From Eremophila alpestris peregrina (Eukaryota > Chordata > Aves > Passeriformes > Alaudidae): 64,000 nucleotides of DNA. Location of the stretch: assembly GCA_009792885.1 (NCBI GenBank), contig WMCF01000018.1, forward strand, positions 1,330,862-1,394,861. The letters are read 5' to 3'. The number at the start of each line of letters is the position of its first letter. The stretch's first letter is position 1. Shown one piece after another: positions 1 through 14,127 of the stretch. A program made the translations under genes and the position numbers. Under the pieces are notes generated by a model. The model did not search any database. It saw only the letters and a program-made list of their open reading frames with translations, and was not told the origin of the DNA.

Positions 1-2956
1 ATTTAAAATCATAATGTACCTCTGTGTGCTAAAAGCAGGCAGCCAGCACTGCTCTGCTCTCACTGTCCTGCAGATCCAGCCCTTTGCTTGCAATGGTGTT
101 TCCAACATGGTTCATTAGTCACTACTGACTTACACAGTCCATCTCTTTCTTCTCACAGTCTGCCATCTCCCTCTGCTTTGGCACCAAAGGGACCCATGGA
201 GGGGACAGGGCTGCCTTTGAGAAGAGATTCATTTTTTATTGCAGTTTGCTGGCTTCCACCCCCCTTCCTGACACCTTCCTTACTCTTTGATATCTCCCAA
301 CTGGCATTTCACAGCCTGCCTCCTGAGAGCTGTCAGCCCACCCTGTCCTGTTCTTCTCTCCTGGCCAGAGCACACCAAGCTGCTCTGCTGGCACTTTCAG
401 AGGAGTAGTTTGTTGAGAAGTGGTGTTACCAATGGAAATGCAGTTCAAAAAGGATTTTTCCCTTCCTACACGGAAAATTCAGCACTTGCATCTCAGCCCA
501 AAAGAGAAACATGTCTAGCACCATTGGGAGAACCAGCTTTTCACACCCAGGAGTGGAGAAGGCTTTTGTGGCATGGTTGGGGTGGTGCAGCATCATGCAG
601 TGTTATTCCTCATTCCCTCCTCAGGAGTCACACAGCGATTAAACAGACAGGCTGTGGCTCATGAAACATGTCCACCTTTTCCCATTTTAATCTGTTTTGG
701 TCATCTTGGGCTTTTTGAGCACATTCTATTTGATACTTCCTGCTTCAGAGGTTTTTCTTGCTGCAGCTGCCTAGCATCCCTTTCCCTCGCCCTCCTCCAC
801 ATCTTGTCCTGCATTTGGTTTATCTCTTCACTATAAAAAGGAAAGGCATTTATTGCTCTATTCACATTAAGTGATCATCATGTAACAGAAATAAACTGCT
901 TGTTCCTATATAATCATAGATCGCTTTGCAGAACACAGGCTTCAAACAGCAGAGGTAGAAGTCTGCAATGTTTTCTTCTGAAGCAATCTTCATTTCTTAA
1001 AAAAACCAACAAAACAAACACTAAAACCCCTAAGTCAGTATCTTCCCGCAACTGCAGCTGATTTCCTGTGTAAACTAAAACCATGTGATATTCCATAAAT
1101 GCTTCCAACTCTAAATTACAGGAAATGAAAACCATCATGGAAAAGGAAAGCTTTGGACTAAAATCCCAGATCAGATATCGTTGTAACTCTATTTCAGTCT
1201 GATTACAATTTGGATGCTTTCTAACATACCTGCTAGTAATTAAGGGAGCTGATAGCAGCTGTTGGAGTGCAACGTCCCCCAAGGCCTTGTGGGACAGAGA
1301 CATCTTCCACACCCAGGGCAGTGCCCCAGAGGTGCCACAGATGAAATCATGAGCTGAGTTTGATCAAGGGAAGCATTTTTATGTAGCCATTGTGAAGGTC
1401 AGGCTCTGAACTTCCACCTGTGTTAAATTGCGTGTGTCACACACAGTAACACTGCAGTCAGCTGGCCACACACCCACACAGGTGCTGTTTCACCAGCAAG
1501 GGCTTCATGGCTGTGCAGCTCTTTATTGCTCAGTAACACTTTTTGCAATGAGAAAGAACGAGTTGTGCAAGGGAATATGAGCCAGTGCTGGTACAGAGCA
1601 TATACATGGCAAGAGCATAAGAAAAGAGAGGAACTGATCTCACCCCATCCCACCTGAATTTGGAATATGTGCATGGTCCTTTGGGAATGGTGCTGTCTAC
1701 TGCTTCTCAGAGCCTTCTTAGAGCTGCTCTAATCCCATGGAAAGCTGAGGGTTTGGCCATGCCATCCCTTGTGACATGCACCATGCAGTGTGAATGAGCA
1801 GATGTGCATGTTTTCCCCAGACAGGGCACCCACAGCCCCTCAGAGCTGTGATGAACACACTGCAGAGTTAACAGACTGATGCCTTCAGGAGGCTCTCTGT
1901 AGCTCACTTGTTGACAAGTCAAGTGGCCAAGCTGAGATTTATGGACACTTGTCTTAGTATTCTCATCTCATAAATGACTGCAGAAAGGGGATTTCCATTC
2001 CAGTGACCAGTGAATTCTCTTCATTTCTGAAGAGTGTCTGTGTCCTTCAAGGCACTAAATCAGCCTGCCACTGCTAAGAAATAGGGACTTCAATTAAACA
2101 AATTAATTGCAATGTTCTACACAATCTCTTAACTGATTGACCAGGAGCTTTTTTAGTTTGTTCAGCCAAGATCATGATAATATTCCTATTGAACTGATGC
2201 AGTGAAAATAATTATCAGATTGAAAATAAGTTGAGGCAAAGTACTAATTTTAAGGAGAGTTTTGGGTACATTATCATTCATTTTCATTTCAAATGAGCAG
2301 GAGCAAAGCTTCACTTTTTCTGGGCAAGGGAGTCTTGCATGGTGCCAGACCAATGCTTGTACACCACAGTCACCCTTTTAGATGTTTTAACCATTGCTGC
2401 CACTTCTTCACACATAAAACACTTGGGGTAGTCCCTAGCACCTCTGGTTGTAAATTATAACTATCCTGTTCCTGGTACTATGAAAGCATTTCTATAAACC
2501 AGAGTACCTCAGCAGCCATCAATATATCATTCACATTTAGGCTTGCATTGATTTCTGTCTTGTTACCAGAATGAGGCAGATGCTTCAGCAGGGCAGAGGG
2601 TCACATATCCAATGCCAAAGGCACCAAGACAATTTGCACGAATTGAGGGCTTCAGCCAATACTTTTTCTATGCTGTTCCTGCTGAATGTCCCAAATGAGG
2701 GGTTTCAGTGCCAGCAAAATCATTAAAGTGAACAGGTTTGCCTTGTTCCCTACCCAGCAGACATTTCTGTAAGGGTAGGTCATTAGTTATTCCTGAGGTC
2801 ATTAGGTTATCACATTGAATCCTAATCCATCTAATTCATCCCAATGCACTCCCATTTGTTTCTAGTGCTTGCCTTTTAAAATACCATTAAATCATGTCAC
2901 AGGCCGCCTCTGCACCTGCCAAGAAAGCTGCATGCATTCTCTGATGTTCTTTGCCA

Positions 2957-3177
2957 GGTGAATTCTATTTAGTATATTCCTGGAGAAGACAGCTCATTGC
3001 AAATCCTCTTTCTCCTGTTTCTCCTTCCCAAGCACACTTGCTCATGCACTCTGGGGATTTTAACTTTTACATACCCAGCTTAGCCCTGGCTCAAGTCAAT
3101 CAGTGCTGTCCTGAGCAGATGCCAGTGGGTTTCCATTGCCTCAAGCTAGCCTGGGTGTCCCACTTTCTCTTGCTGAG
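2957..3177 (+). other. weak exon-like block
   Basis: Acceptor-like TGATGTTCTTTGCCAG (ending at 2,956) and a donor GAG|GTAAGT (at 3,178) bracket 221 bases. The frame opened by an ATG at 2,951 encodes no recognised protein. Confidence 0.12.
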
Positions 3178-3887
3178 GTAAGTTATTAGGGCAAAGAAAG
3201 AAGAAACTGTTTGCCTTTGATAGTGTAATGCAAAAATAAAGAAATCCCAGTAAAGCCTTCCCTTCTTGTGCATAAAACCCTTTGGTAAAAAATTCTTAGC
3301 AGGATATTATAAATAGAGAAACTCCACTGAGATTGGTGCATAGCTTTAAACCAAACATATAAATTAGTGAAGAAATGGCATTCTCAGTTGTAGATAGCTT
3401 GTAGTGAATTAAACCAGGGCTTTTACAGAACAAAGGAACCTAAAAAAATCCCTAATCTCACTTTGACGGGAAAAAAGTCTCTGATCACTCCACCTGCCAC
3501 TTCTTTCTGTGCCAAGAAAAACTCAAGTATACACCAAAAACACTGAAGGAGAGTTGAGTGTTGAATTAAATTTATGGACCACTAGAGACTAGGGTTGAAT
3601 GTGCTGACTGAACTTATTCTAATAACTTAGATGGGAAAAATCCATACTGCAAATCACCTTACTTAGGTTGGTTTAACAAGAACTATTTACCCAAGAAAGA
3701 AAAAAAATTATGAGTGCTGATAGCTTTCTCTCTCACCCAAGAAATGCATGCAGCCAGAGCCTGATAATTTTTTCTAGCTGAAAAATACCATAGAGTGGGA
3801 AGGGGAGTAGTTTGTCAGACCAGGTAAAGGATTTTTCACAGAAAGCAAGCAGGATTTGCAGAGAGCTGTGTTTGTGCATGCGACAAA

Positions 3888-3913
3888 TTTACCATTTTTA
3901 CCATTTTACCATT
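3888..3913 (+). repeat. short tandem repeat TTTACCATT x3
   Basis: Two exact TTTACCATT units followed by TTACCATT, 26 bases in all. Confidence 0.85.
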
Positions 3914-4384
3914 GGTACAAGATTTAAAGGTATATAGGGAACCAGGACATCCTGGGGTTGTGCTAATGTTGTCTCAGTCATCGTGGTGAAAATTAGGGAG
4001 TGCACTGGACCTTGTGTTTCTGAGCCCACATCACTTGGCCAGACCTCCATGCTCCTGGGCCATTTGTTGTGTCCCAATTTGGATTATTTGATACCACCTC
4101 ACATCCTTGCCAGGGCCAGGGGAAAGCAACTCTGGCTTTGCAAAAAGAAGGGTGTGGCTTCTGGTCATAAAAAACGTGGCAGCATTGTCCACTATTGCTG
4201 GTTTTCTTATCTCATTGCTGTTTCCAATAAATTGTCCTTATCTCAGCCCGTGATCTCTGCCTTTTAGGCTTCTCATTGTGGGGAGGGCAAGAGGAGTGGC
4301 CCGTGGTCTTCTTAGTGAGACGACTAAATTGGGGAATACCATTCCTAAACCATGACACTCTGCCTGTTACCTTATGACACAAAC

Positions 4385-4432
4385 TTTTTTTTGTTGTTGT
4401 TTTTGTTTTTGTTTTTTGTTTTTTTGTTTTTG
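4385..4432. repeat. T-rich simple repeat, (T)nG
   Basis: Irregular T3-T7 runs separated by single G, about 48 bases. Open frames across it are low-complexity artefacts. Confidence 0.9.
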
Positions 4433-7400
4433 TGAGGTATTTGCAGTCTCTCACCTCATGTTCACACTTACACTGTGGATCTTGGTTTGGGGGAGTGGGC
4501 AAGGGGCACAGTCTGGAGGTGGATCAAGTACACAAAGGCGGTGGGTGAATGGGTTCATTGCCAATTACTATAGGGCAAAAGTCACCTACACCCTAAATTT
4601 CATTAGGTGAAGAGAGCAAACCCTAATTTCACAGGGCCAGGCCTTGTCCCCAGACTCTGTCCAGTAAGACACACACATGTAAGTCTAGTCTGTCCTGTGG
4701 TGAGGGAATGAGGAGTCAGGAAGCACCCTTGGAAGGACCTGGGGAATGTGGGGAAAGGGGTGAAGTGGCTAAAGCTAGCCAGGTCCTGGGGAAAGTCAGC
4801 ACAAAAGATGGGGAAAGCTTCTTTATTTAAAAATTCAGATATTCAAAGTCTTGTTGATAAAGCTGGTGTGTCTAGGAGCAGCCTCTGCTGCAGCCATGGT
4901 CTGTAGCAGTTTGTTCAGTGCCTGTGCCCACAGGGAGGGCAGTCCCTGCTGAAATTGCCAGGGAGGTTTCCAATTAGCACCAACTGAGGCACGTTACTGG
5001 GGGGTTTTCTTTGTGCAGACAACGTCTCCCCTGGGGCACAGCATGAGACCACCCGCTCGCATCACATAAACCACCAAAAAAACATTAAACTGACAGGAAC
5101 CTTTCTCAGTCACTACCAACCCACACCAGATTTGAACCATCCACCAAAAGGTGAAACGTTAATGCGTTAATAATTTTTCAAATCATTGCTGTAACATTAG
5201 GAAGAAGCTCTGGTAACCTTTTGGGGGCTGCTGACTTACTGCCTAGTGTTCATTTGGCTGATCCTATGGGCTACAATCATGATAGGATAGTGTCCCAAGA
5301 GAGCAAATAAAATCCAAGAGGTACATTTTTCTTCTCAGCACTTGCCTGCTATAACACTGAACCCTTCATTAAAAATGTGATAAGCCATGCAATATATTTT
5401 CCTGTAAATTATAGCCTTTAATCTTTAATGTTAATGACAGAAATTTCACCATTAGCAGGACTGTATTTTGCTCCACACTTTAAACATTCTTTAGTAACCA
5501 TGTTTTCCTGTCCTATTTCAGACAGATGGTAACTATTTCAGCTGGAATTCCTTTTTATATTAACTTAAAGAGAATTTGAAAAAACAAACTAAGGTATAAT
5601 ATAACTAAAATAGAAGAACTTACAGCACTGAAATGTTAAACACTTTTTTCCTAGCTGTGACCACCCTTTGACTTTGCTGTTACTAGGTGTGTGCCTTGAA
5701 ACCAAAGTCAGTTTTGTAAATACTGCTGACAAGCAAGAATCAATCTACCTCAATCCCCAAGCCATGCTGCCTTAACTTGGGCACAAATCTTAAGAGGACA
5801 AATTATTGGCTGATCAGTTGGAAAATTTTTGCATTTTTGAAGAATATGAAAGCTATGTTGGAGAGTAGTGCTTGATCCAACAATTAATAATAAGGCTGGT
5901 AAAGAAGGAATTCGTGAAGTTTAATCCCAGCTACGTGTTTCTCCATGTCCTTCACACGTGTCCTTCCCTTGCAGCTAAGTTTGGTCCTAAACACCACATA
6001 TTTTAGACATTAATGGACCTTCTGTGCCTGTTATCTGTAATTTTTACTATTAATTTGAAGGGCACAAAGCTAATATTAGAAGATCTCATATCCTTTCTGG
6101 AGGAAAACCTAAACTTTTCAAAATTCCATTTAAAATTCTAGCAGTGGCAATATGCAAGGGCTGTAACTACTGAAGGCCCTGTAATATTGGAACAGTATTG
6201 TTCCGAGTAGCCATTCAATGAGAAAGATGCTCTCATTAAAGCTTTCATGAGCCTTCCCCAATAAATCAGTATTGTTTCAATCTTTGATTTTCATTAACAG
6301 GTCTATATTAGAAGGTTGACATCATAAATTTTAACTGCCACTGAGGCTCTGTTGTGATTGATAGTGTCAATGTTTTTCTGCTACTCAAATTTGCAGCTAT
6401 TGTCAGTGTAATTCCTGCTACTGCATCTGGAGAATGTATCTTACACCAAATATTGGCATCTTTTTCTGAGTTTAAGGAGATTATTTTTTGCATCTGTAAT
6501 GCAGTAGCATTAAAATGTAGCTGATGGTCCATATCTAGAAGAGCAAACACTAAATCACCAATGAGCTTGATTAGCACAAGGTGAGAAAATTTTGCCCTCC
6601 ATGAAGTTGCAAGGCTCTTGCTTGGGAAGGGAGGGAGACTGGTGGACCCTCCTTGTCATCATCAGCTTTGTCACAATTAATTTTGTTACATAAATTTCCT
6701 GTTTGGAGGGTTTTATCTGTGCATTTTCCTGTAAATCAGCATGCACTTTAGCATGCTCAGTAAATAATAATAAATATTAATTATAGGCAGTTCTGGTTTT
6801 ATCACGCTATACCTGCCAAAAGCCAAAATTTTACCTCATCCTTTATTATAATATTATAAAATAATGATTCATATTTCTAATCTTTTACCGGACAGCTGAA
6901 TATAAATAATCTCCCATTTTTTTCTGTTGGACTCTCAACAGCTTTATCTCTGCTACTAATGGCTTCTTATGTCTCCAGAAAGAACAAAGCATAAAAAAAA
7001 AGAAGATAATGATTTAATCAAAGACAACTCAAATGGCAGTTTTGCTGTGCGGGCATAAACAGAGTTAATGGTTCTCTCAGGACTCCTTTTTGAGAACCAT
7101 AAAATCCCAACACTTAAGAAATAAGAGTTAATACACACTTTAAATGTGTTTTGCTGTTTGAGGAAAAGACTGAAGTCTAATATGTTATTGGCTGAATCTT
7201 AAAACATTTATGATGGTGGGAAGACATGGTTTTATTACACATTTCATCTTCACTTCTTCATTTATTCTTACAATAAAATCAAGTAATCAGTAATAGGCTG
7301 ATATTTTGGTGTCAAATGGAAACTAAACCACACACAAAAATGGAAAATCATTCAAGCAATATGTGAACTTTTAGTGTTGAACCTTAGCTAAGTAATGGAC

Positions 7401-7492
7401 TACAGGAGGTGCTGCTTGGGCATTTTCTCTTACTCCAAGTACTCTTTCCCTCATTTTAAAGTGCTACTGGAATAAACAATTTTTGGGAAATT

Positions 7493-7511
7493 TTCATGCC
7501 ATTGGCATGAA
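7493..7511. repeat. perfect 9-bp inverted repeat, 1-nt spacer
   Basis: TTCATGCCA, T, TGGCATGAA in unique intergenic sequence. Confidence 0.85.
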
Positions 7512-8421
7512 GCAGTAGCATTTTCAAAATGAGTTTCCCACAAGTCTTCCTTTCTACTTGGGAGAAAACAGTACAATTAAACCTATCATACAAAGGAGAT
7601 GCTGAGGTGTCTGCTTACTAGCTGCAAAAATATGGGCATTGCTGAGATAATTTACTTCAAGACTCCTTTCTCACTTTTTAATGGTGTTAACTGGAAATTA
7701 CTAGGAAATTTCCAAGTGCAAATTTGGTCTGGATTTCTGGAGACTAACCAAATGAAAGGTGAATTTAGACTAAAAATAGTATAAGCAGCTTACAGGCTTA
7801 TAACTATAGATGAAAGATTATATTCTGTGTGGGAGTTTTGCAGGGAACCCAGGCAAAAGTGTTCAATGTCACTAACCAGCTTGTCTCTTTCCATTGCAAA
7901 ATACATATATATATTAGGACACAAAACCTCAGCAAAGAAAGATGGAAATTTTAACATCTACTGGAGTACCTAATTTTCTTTTAACCCTGTATTGTTTTGC
8001 TAGCACTTTCCTAGTTTCTATTCCAAAAAAATAAATAAATGCAGACTGTGCTACTTAATAGCATTAAGAGCATCAGTCTGCTCCACTGGCTGGATGTGGA
8101 TCAAACAGTAGAGATCAAAAAGAATATAAATGTACTTGATATTCCATCATATCCAGAAATAAACTGTTTGCAATAGAAGGACTAAAGTGAAGAAGCATAT
8201 ATGTTGAGTATTTTTATTTCCAGTGTTCCTTCACAGTTACTGGATTAACTCACCCTTCATTCCCTCTTTACTCATTCAGATCTTGACTCTTTTATCCTCT
8301 GCTGGCAAATTGAAGGTCTGCCTTGTGGTCAGAGGTCACTGAATTAATCACTTTAAACAAGAGATTTGCTGAGGTTTCAGAATTTCTAGTGTGACCTTTT
8401 TCTCCTTTTTGTTTTCCACAG

Positions 8422-8520
8422 CTTTCCCCCTGTTGCTTGCAAAGGAAAAATCTGTGGAACAAGATCAAGAGTCAGAAAGTGCCAGGAAATGAGTGGTCTT
8501 GTGGCCCAGCTTACAGGAAA
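8422..8520 (+). other. exon-like block of unknown identity
   Basis: A pyrimidine-rich acceptor (TTTTTGTTTTCCACAG, ending at 8,421) and a consensus donor AAA|GTGAGT (at 8,521) flank 99 bases, 33 codons. Two forward frames are open throughout. One of them continues past the donor to 8,748 as a 103-codon frame from an ATG at 8,437. I do not recognise either protein. It may be a lncRNA exon or chance. Confidence 0.2.
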
Positions 8521-11500
8521 GTGAGTGGCTCATGTTCCCAAGATGGGATAACTGGTTTGGTTGCTGACATCTTTCTAGTGCAGGATCTGGCTGCTGCAGT
8601 AGAAGGAGGTAGTGATGTGGGCAAAGCACTGGATGAAAAGTTTCCTCCTAATGTTAAAACTGACATCCACCTTTTAGTCCCAAAGGTGCAGAGAGAAGAG
8701 TTCTACCCAGTTACATGGTTCAACCAACTGGAAATGCAACCTTCTTAATCTTACACACAAAATAGTTTTCAAATTATCATTATACAAGCAATGGAGTCTT
8801 TATTATATGGTGGCTTTCTTTGTTTGGTACCAATAATCAGCTCTGCAGGAGCAAATCACCAAATAAAAGAAACTCTTGACCTAAACTATTTTAAAAACTT
8901 TTGGAACTGTGACCAGACAAGATGAATCAAGAGGAATTTGTGCCTGGTCTGCTACAGAAATTAGGCCATGATACCTCACTGGTACAGCAGTGCTGTTGGG
9001 AGAGGGATCTGGTCTCTTCCCTGCAGACACTACAGTGGCAGTGTCTGTGCACAGGGATCTGTGTGAGCTAAACTATCACCAGGCTCTTCTGGACAGTGTG
9101 ATGTGTCCTCTTGTGTGCACTGGATGTGTCATTTCTTTAGCTAAGTGGCAGCTCTGAGGACAGAACTGCCTTCCTGCGTGCATGTACTGTACACAGCATT
9201 CTGAATATTTACATCTGCACCTTATCTAGAGGACAGGCAAAAAGAAGAGTGTAGTATATTTTGGCAACACTTTTTGCCACATGAGCAAGAATATGTCAGT
9301 TGTAGGAAAGCCATCCTATTGGCTTTTTTCCACTTTCCACTCCAGCTGAATCCAGGTCACCAGTGCAACTGCCAGTAGATGTATGCTTGGGCACTGTGGA
9401 AGGAGAGGGTTAGCAATGGTGCTGGGGTGCTGTGAGCAAAAACTGTCCTTGGATGCCAAAAGGCTCCTAGGACCTCATTTATTAACTTGTTGTTCAGTCC
9501 AGAGGCTTCCCCTCTTGCAGCCATTTTCTCTCTTCTAACATAGGAGGGGGCCAATTTCCATATGCATTAACATTCCAGGGGCATCACAGGAGCAGCAAAT
9601 CCTTTGAAGGGTAGAGAAACTCTTTGTAGCTATTTCCCCTTGGAGCCAGTCCCAACGCAAATCTGCATCTGAACAACTCTTCAGTGACTAATGCAAGAAT
9701 TGTACCTGGACCAGTTGCAATATTGCACTCAGGATTTTTTTATATTCTGTTTCCACTGAACCAAACAGGATTTAAAGAAGTGCAGTAAGATTTAGTGAAA
9801 TGAGGGTTGTGTTTGGGAGCCAGGGCTCAAACGTTTTCCCTTCTTTTATGGTCTATTCAAATGTAGGGAACACACTTCAAACAATAGAATTTCTCACTCC
9901 CATGCACAGGGGAGCCAGCGTAGGTGGGAAGAAAAGGGCACTGCCTGCTCAGCCCTTGCCCCATTGCAGCATTTCACCTGCTGGCATTGCTCCCAGCCAT
10001 TCCCCAAGCATTAACAGCCTGGTACTGGATTACTCTACTTTCTATCCCACTACACCTTCAATCTCCAGTACACCTTGAAATATTGCCTTTAAAATGTAAA
10101 ATGAAAAAAAGAACTAATTCTATTAACTCAAAATAGGTCTCTAATTGACCTCTTAATATGGTGTATTTAACGTGACACCATACAATTTTCATATGTAAAT
10201 GGCACGATTCTTAATTATTCAGTGCTTCTATTTTCATTCTATAGAATGAATACATCTTCCAGGGGAGAACGTTGTGAATGTCTGTCATTTATCAGTCTGC
10301 CACAAAAATTAAACTGTGGCTGCCAACAAGAACCAGTACATTTTACACCTGCCTCCCTATGCTTTGCTCTTGCAGTTCACAACTCCAAAACCTGTGTACT
10401 TTTCTTATAATAAACATATTGGAAACTTGAATGTGAACATATTTTTTCCTAATCTTTGCAGTAGTAGGAAGAGGAAGGTGCTGACAAACAGCATTTCCCA
10501 TTGCAGGATTCAGCTCAGACTCACAGCTGTTCTGAGGAATGCAATGTACACAGAGAAGAACTAGTTAATTTGATTCCATGTATGCAGCATCTCCCTGTGC
10601 CACCTCCCTCTCCCCAGCCAGCCCATCCCCTCCACCCCCAGGATGACACTTCACTTTAATCTAAACCCTCTCAGATTAAGCAGGCGTGTAATTTACTCCC
10701 ACAGTGAGGGCCATTGCAGCTGCAGAGGTGATGTAAAGGAGAGTTTGTTTAAACAATGTTAAGCCTGCAAAACTGCATGAAAAAGGCCTGGTCTGGGCTG
10801 TCAGCAAAGCCTTTAATGTGCATTCAGTCTTGCATTCATCTGGGATCTGTGTATGTATTGACTGATGTTTTATTATTGTTTGATAGATAAAAATATTTCA
10901 CTTAAGAACAACTCAATTGCAGGAAGGGTTTTATATAGTCATCACAACATGCTTCTCCTGCTGCTGTGAGTGTAGGAGGCAGGGTAGTTTTGTACTGCTT
11001 AACAAGTAAAGTCTGACATATTTTAAGAACATGATCAAACTGCAGCTTTAGAAATCATTTTAAATATAAAAAAACTAAATAAATAAATCCATACTCTTTT
11101 GACAATTTCCCTCAGCTAAACTATTCCAATATGTTATTTTTACTTTTATTATTTCTTTCTGCCTTTGGCTGCACAGGTTTTTTCAACCAAATAGGGTATA
11201 ATGGACCATGAAAGCAGGATACATCCTCAGAACCCAAATGTCAGCAGCAGTTAAGGTGAACTGCTTCATTCTAAGTTACCTTGTGCTTCACTGGAAACCT
11301 CAGCACTGGTGCAAGAGAGGAACTGGGAGAGGAGGTGGTTCTTCACTGAGATGGATTGTGACAGCCCTCAGGCCACTGGTGCCTCCTGTTCTATGAAATA
11401 ACAGCTTTGTTAGTGAAATACAGGGGAAAATATCAGTGCCAGATTTGCACTATTTCTCCCTCTCACAGACTGTGTATTTTACACAGCTGACAGTGCATTT

Positions 11501-14127
11501 GTTACAGCCCACCTTCAGATGCGTGCCAGCAGGACATACTGGAAATTGTGCATCCAGACCAGAGGATTTCTTAACCATAGGCCTCTGACATCTGCTGCAC
11601 ACTTGTTACATGGCTGGAACACGAACAGAGCTTTTAATTTTGCTCTTTGATTTTTGCATTCCTGTTTTTAAATGCTGTTTGTGTAATTTATGCCTTGCAT
11701 GCCCACAGAAGTTTGGTGGAAAGGAACTTCTTTATTTGAACTCTCTGAAGTGCAATATTTCTCTTGGCTTAATTTTTCCCTCCTTCTAAGCTTATGAATT
11801 ATCATCTGACAAATTGGATCTGTTCTTTTCCAGCAGTTATTTGAACACATATTTGTAGCTGTTTTTAAAAACAGTACAGCTTTCAGATAACTTCATTGTT
11901 ATTTTATGTGCCAGATGTGGTTTGTTTTCCTGAGTTGGAATATTAGAAAAACGTTGCATAACCACAAACATCCATCTATTCTTTTACAAATAGAAATTAA
12001 AATCTACAGATAAAAGCTAAGTGGATCATGTAGAACCCAACACTGCCTTATTTCACTTGTCTCTTTATGCTGAAATGAGTTCAGGCTTGCAGTCACCTCC
12101 CTGCCAAAATACAAGCTCATTGCTCATCTTCCCTCTGCCTGGGCTTCCCCAGCCATCCTGCTTCTCTGCACTCCAGTGACTGCATTTGACTTAACATGCC
12201 CATTGACCAGAAGCATCAAAAGAAATCCTTCTTTATTCAAACCTTCAAAGCCAGTTCAGTAAGCCTTTTGGTTACTCTCCACCAACTACGTCACCCACAT
12301 TGGCAGATTTACTTTGGATATTTAGCTTTCATTAAAAGTTAGGATGTGCCCTGGATTTTATCCATATTCTGTGCAGCCTCTTTGAATTTTTTTCTTTTGG
12401 GAGTTGCCACACAGAGGAAGAGCTGGTGTCTCTAACTTTTTATTAAATGCCCTGAATACCACTTCTGAGGGCTGTGGATGAACCCATGGAAGGGTTCTGG
12501 CTCTGCACCGAGATTGTACATTTTGAGACTCTGTCTCCCTTCAAAGTAGGTTAAATGCAAACAAACACATATAGCTCAGTGGGGATGCAACAGGGCAGCC
12601 AACACCTGCATCCAGCTGTGAGCTCTGTGAGGTCTGGGTGACACTGACTTTCTTCAAAGGAAAAGACAGAAACAAACTGATTTTACAAATTCCATGGAAG
12701 CTGCCTTTGCACGGAGGTACCAGTTTGGCATAAAGCTAAATTTACACCCAAGCTCCACAATAACAGCAGAACATCTTTCTTTGAGAATTGCTAGTCTGTG
12801 TGCACCTCTGTGTGCAGCACTTGTCACTGTGTGTTCCCTTTGCAGAGCCTCCTGTCTCACCAGGGGAGGCACAGGGTGCAAAGGCTGCCATGCTCCATGT
12901 TTCAGCTGAGGACAAGGGGAGGCAGCCCAGTGCAACATGCAAAACCAGACACTGCATAAATTACAATTACTGATGAGCCAAATCTGCAGAAACCTTCCAA
13001 GCAGCATCCTTGAAACATTGCTCATATTTTAACATTTTAATTAAATAGATGTTTTATGTATTCATTCTGTAAGTACTTTATGATCACTGACTCTGCAATC
13101 TTCTGGACTTGAAACCTCAAAGAGGTAGAAAAAGGAACACCCCACTACAGGAGAAGAAGAGTCTTCTTCAGATGGCAGGACTCAATATCTTTCTGGTTTA
13201 TTTTTAATTTTTAGATAGAATTGATCAGGAATTGACAGACCAAGTCATTATGGCTTCAGAAAGTTTAAATGTAAGTCACTTTGGCATTAGAAAAATACTT
13301 AGGTACATATGCAGCATTTTCTGTTTTCAAGGTGCCACAAATGTTAATTAACAAATGAATTTTGCTTGCCTTAGCTAGAAATGTCCCCTGCCAGTCCTGG
13401 ACTTTCCACAAAGCCAACAGCAAAGGCCTTTATAATAACTGCTGCAGCAGCACTGGGCACAGATCATGTCTTGACTAACGGGATATGATGCAATAAAAAG
13501 CTTTATAGATAATGAAACCATCTCCCTAAAGTAGTACATTGCGAGGAGACTGGACACTGTTACAGGAAGTTATGCAGTACCCAGCCCATGCTTCCAGGAC
13601 CTTGCAGGCAGCTCTCTGCCCACCCCAGTACAAAGCCAAGCAGCTTCTATGCTGCTCACTGAAAAATCCCAAAGGGATTTCACCACGTGGGGATCCTGCC
13701 CCTCAGAGGGCCCCTAGCATGGGCCTGCAGGGTGGCAGTGGAAAGCCTTGCATGCTGCTTATTTCCATACCCTGAATCTGCTTACACAGGCTTGGAGTGC
13801 TTCACACCACCAAGTGCCATAGGTGGTCTTTCCTTGGGGAATATACAGCCTGGAAAATTCATGGGATGGAGCTGCTGTGAAGGTGGGTTCTCAAACAAAC
13901 ACATCCAAGTGTATTTTAGCTCGCCTGTGCAATGTCTGTTTTAATATAACAGCTCCCAGTTCTTCGGTCTTTAAACTGTTTCATCAGTAATTCTGAGATA
14001 TCCTATGGGGACAGCAAAGCACAGGAATCATGTCTTGAAAAAGAATGAAAGCTTCAAATCTCTTTATTTATCAAAGATACTCTTGGTGACAACGTAATTA
14101 AAGACAAGACTAGACTAGACGGAATCA

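Larger units (their letters stand above)
1..14127. other. intergenic DNA, no gene recognised
   Basis: AT-rich unique sequence. Apart from the simple repeats and weak exon-like blocks listed separately, I see nothing codable. Open frames are all short and not recognised. AT-rich blocks with many homeodomain-type cores occur near 5.38-5.48 and 6.23-6.48 kb. Confidence 0.6.
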
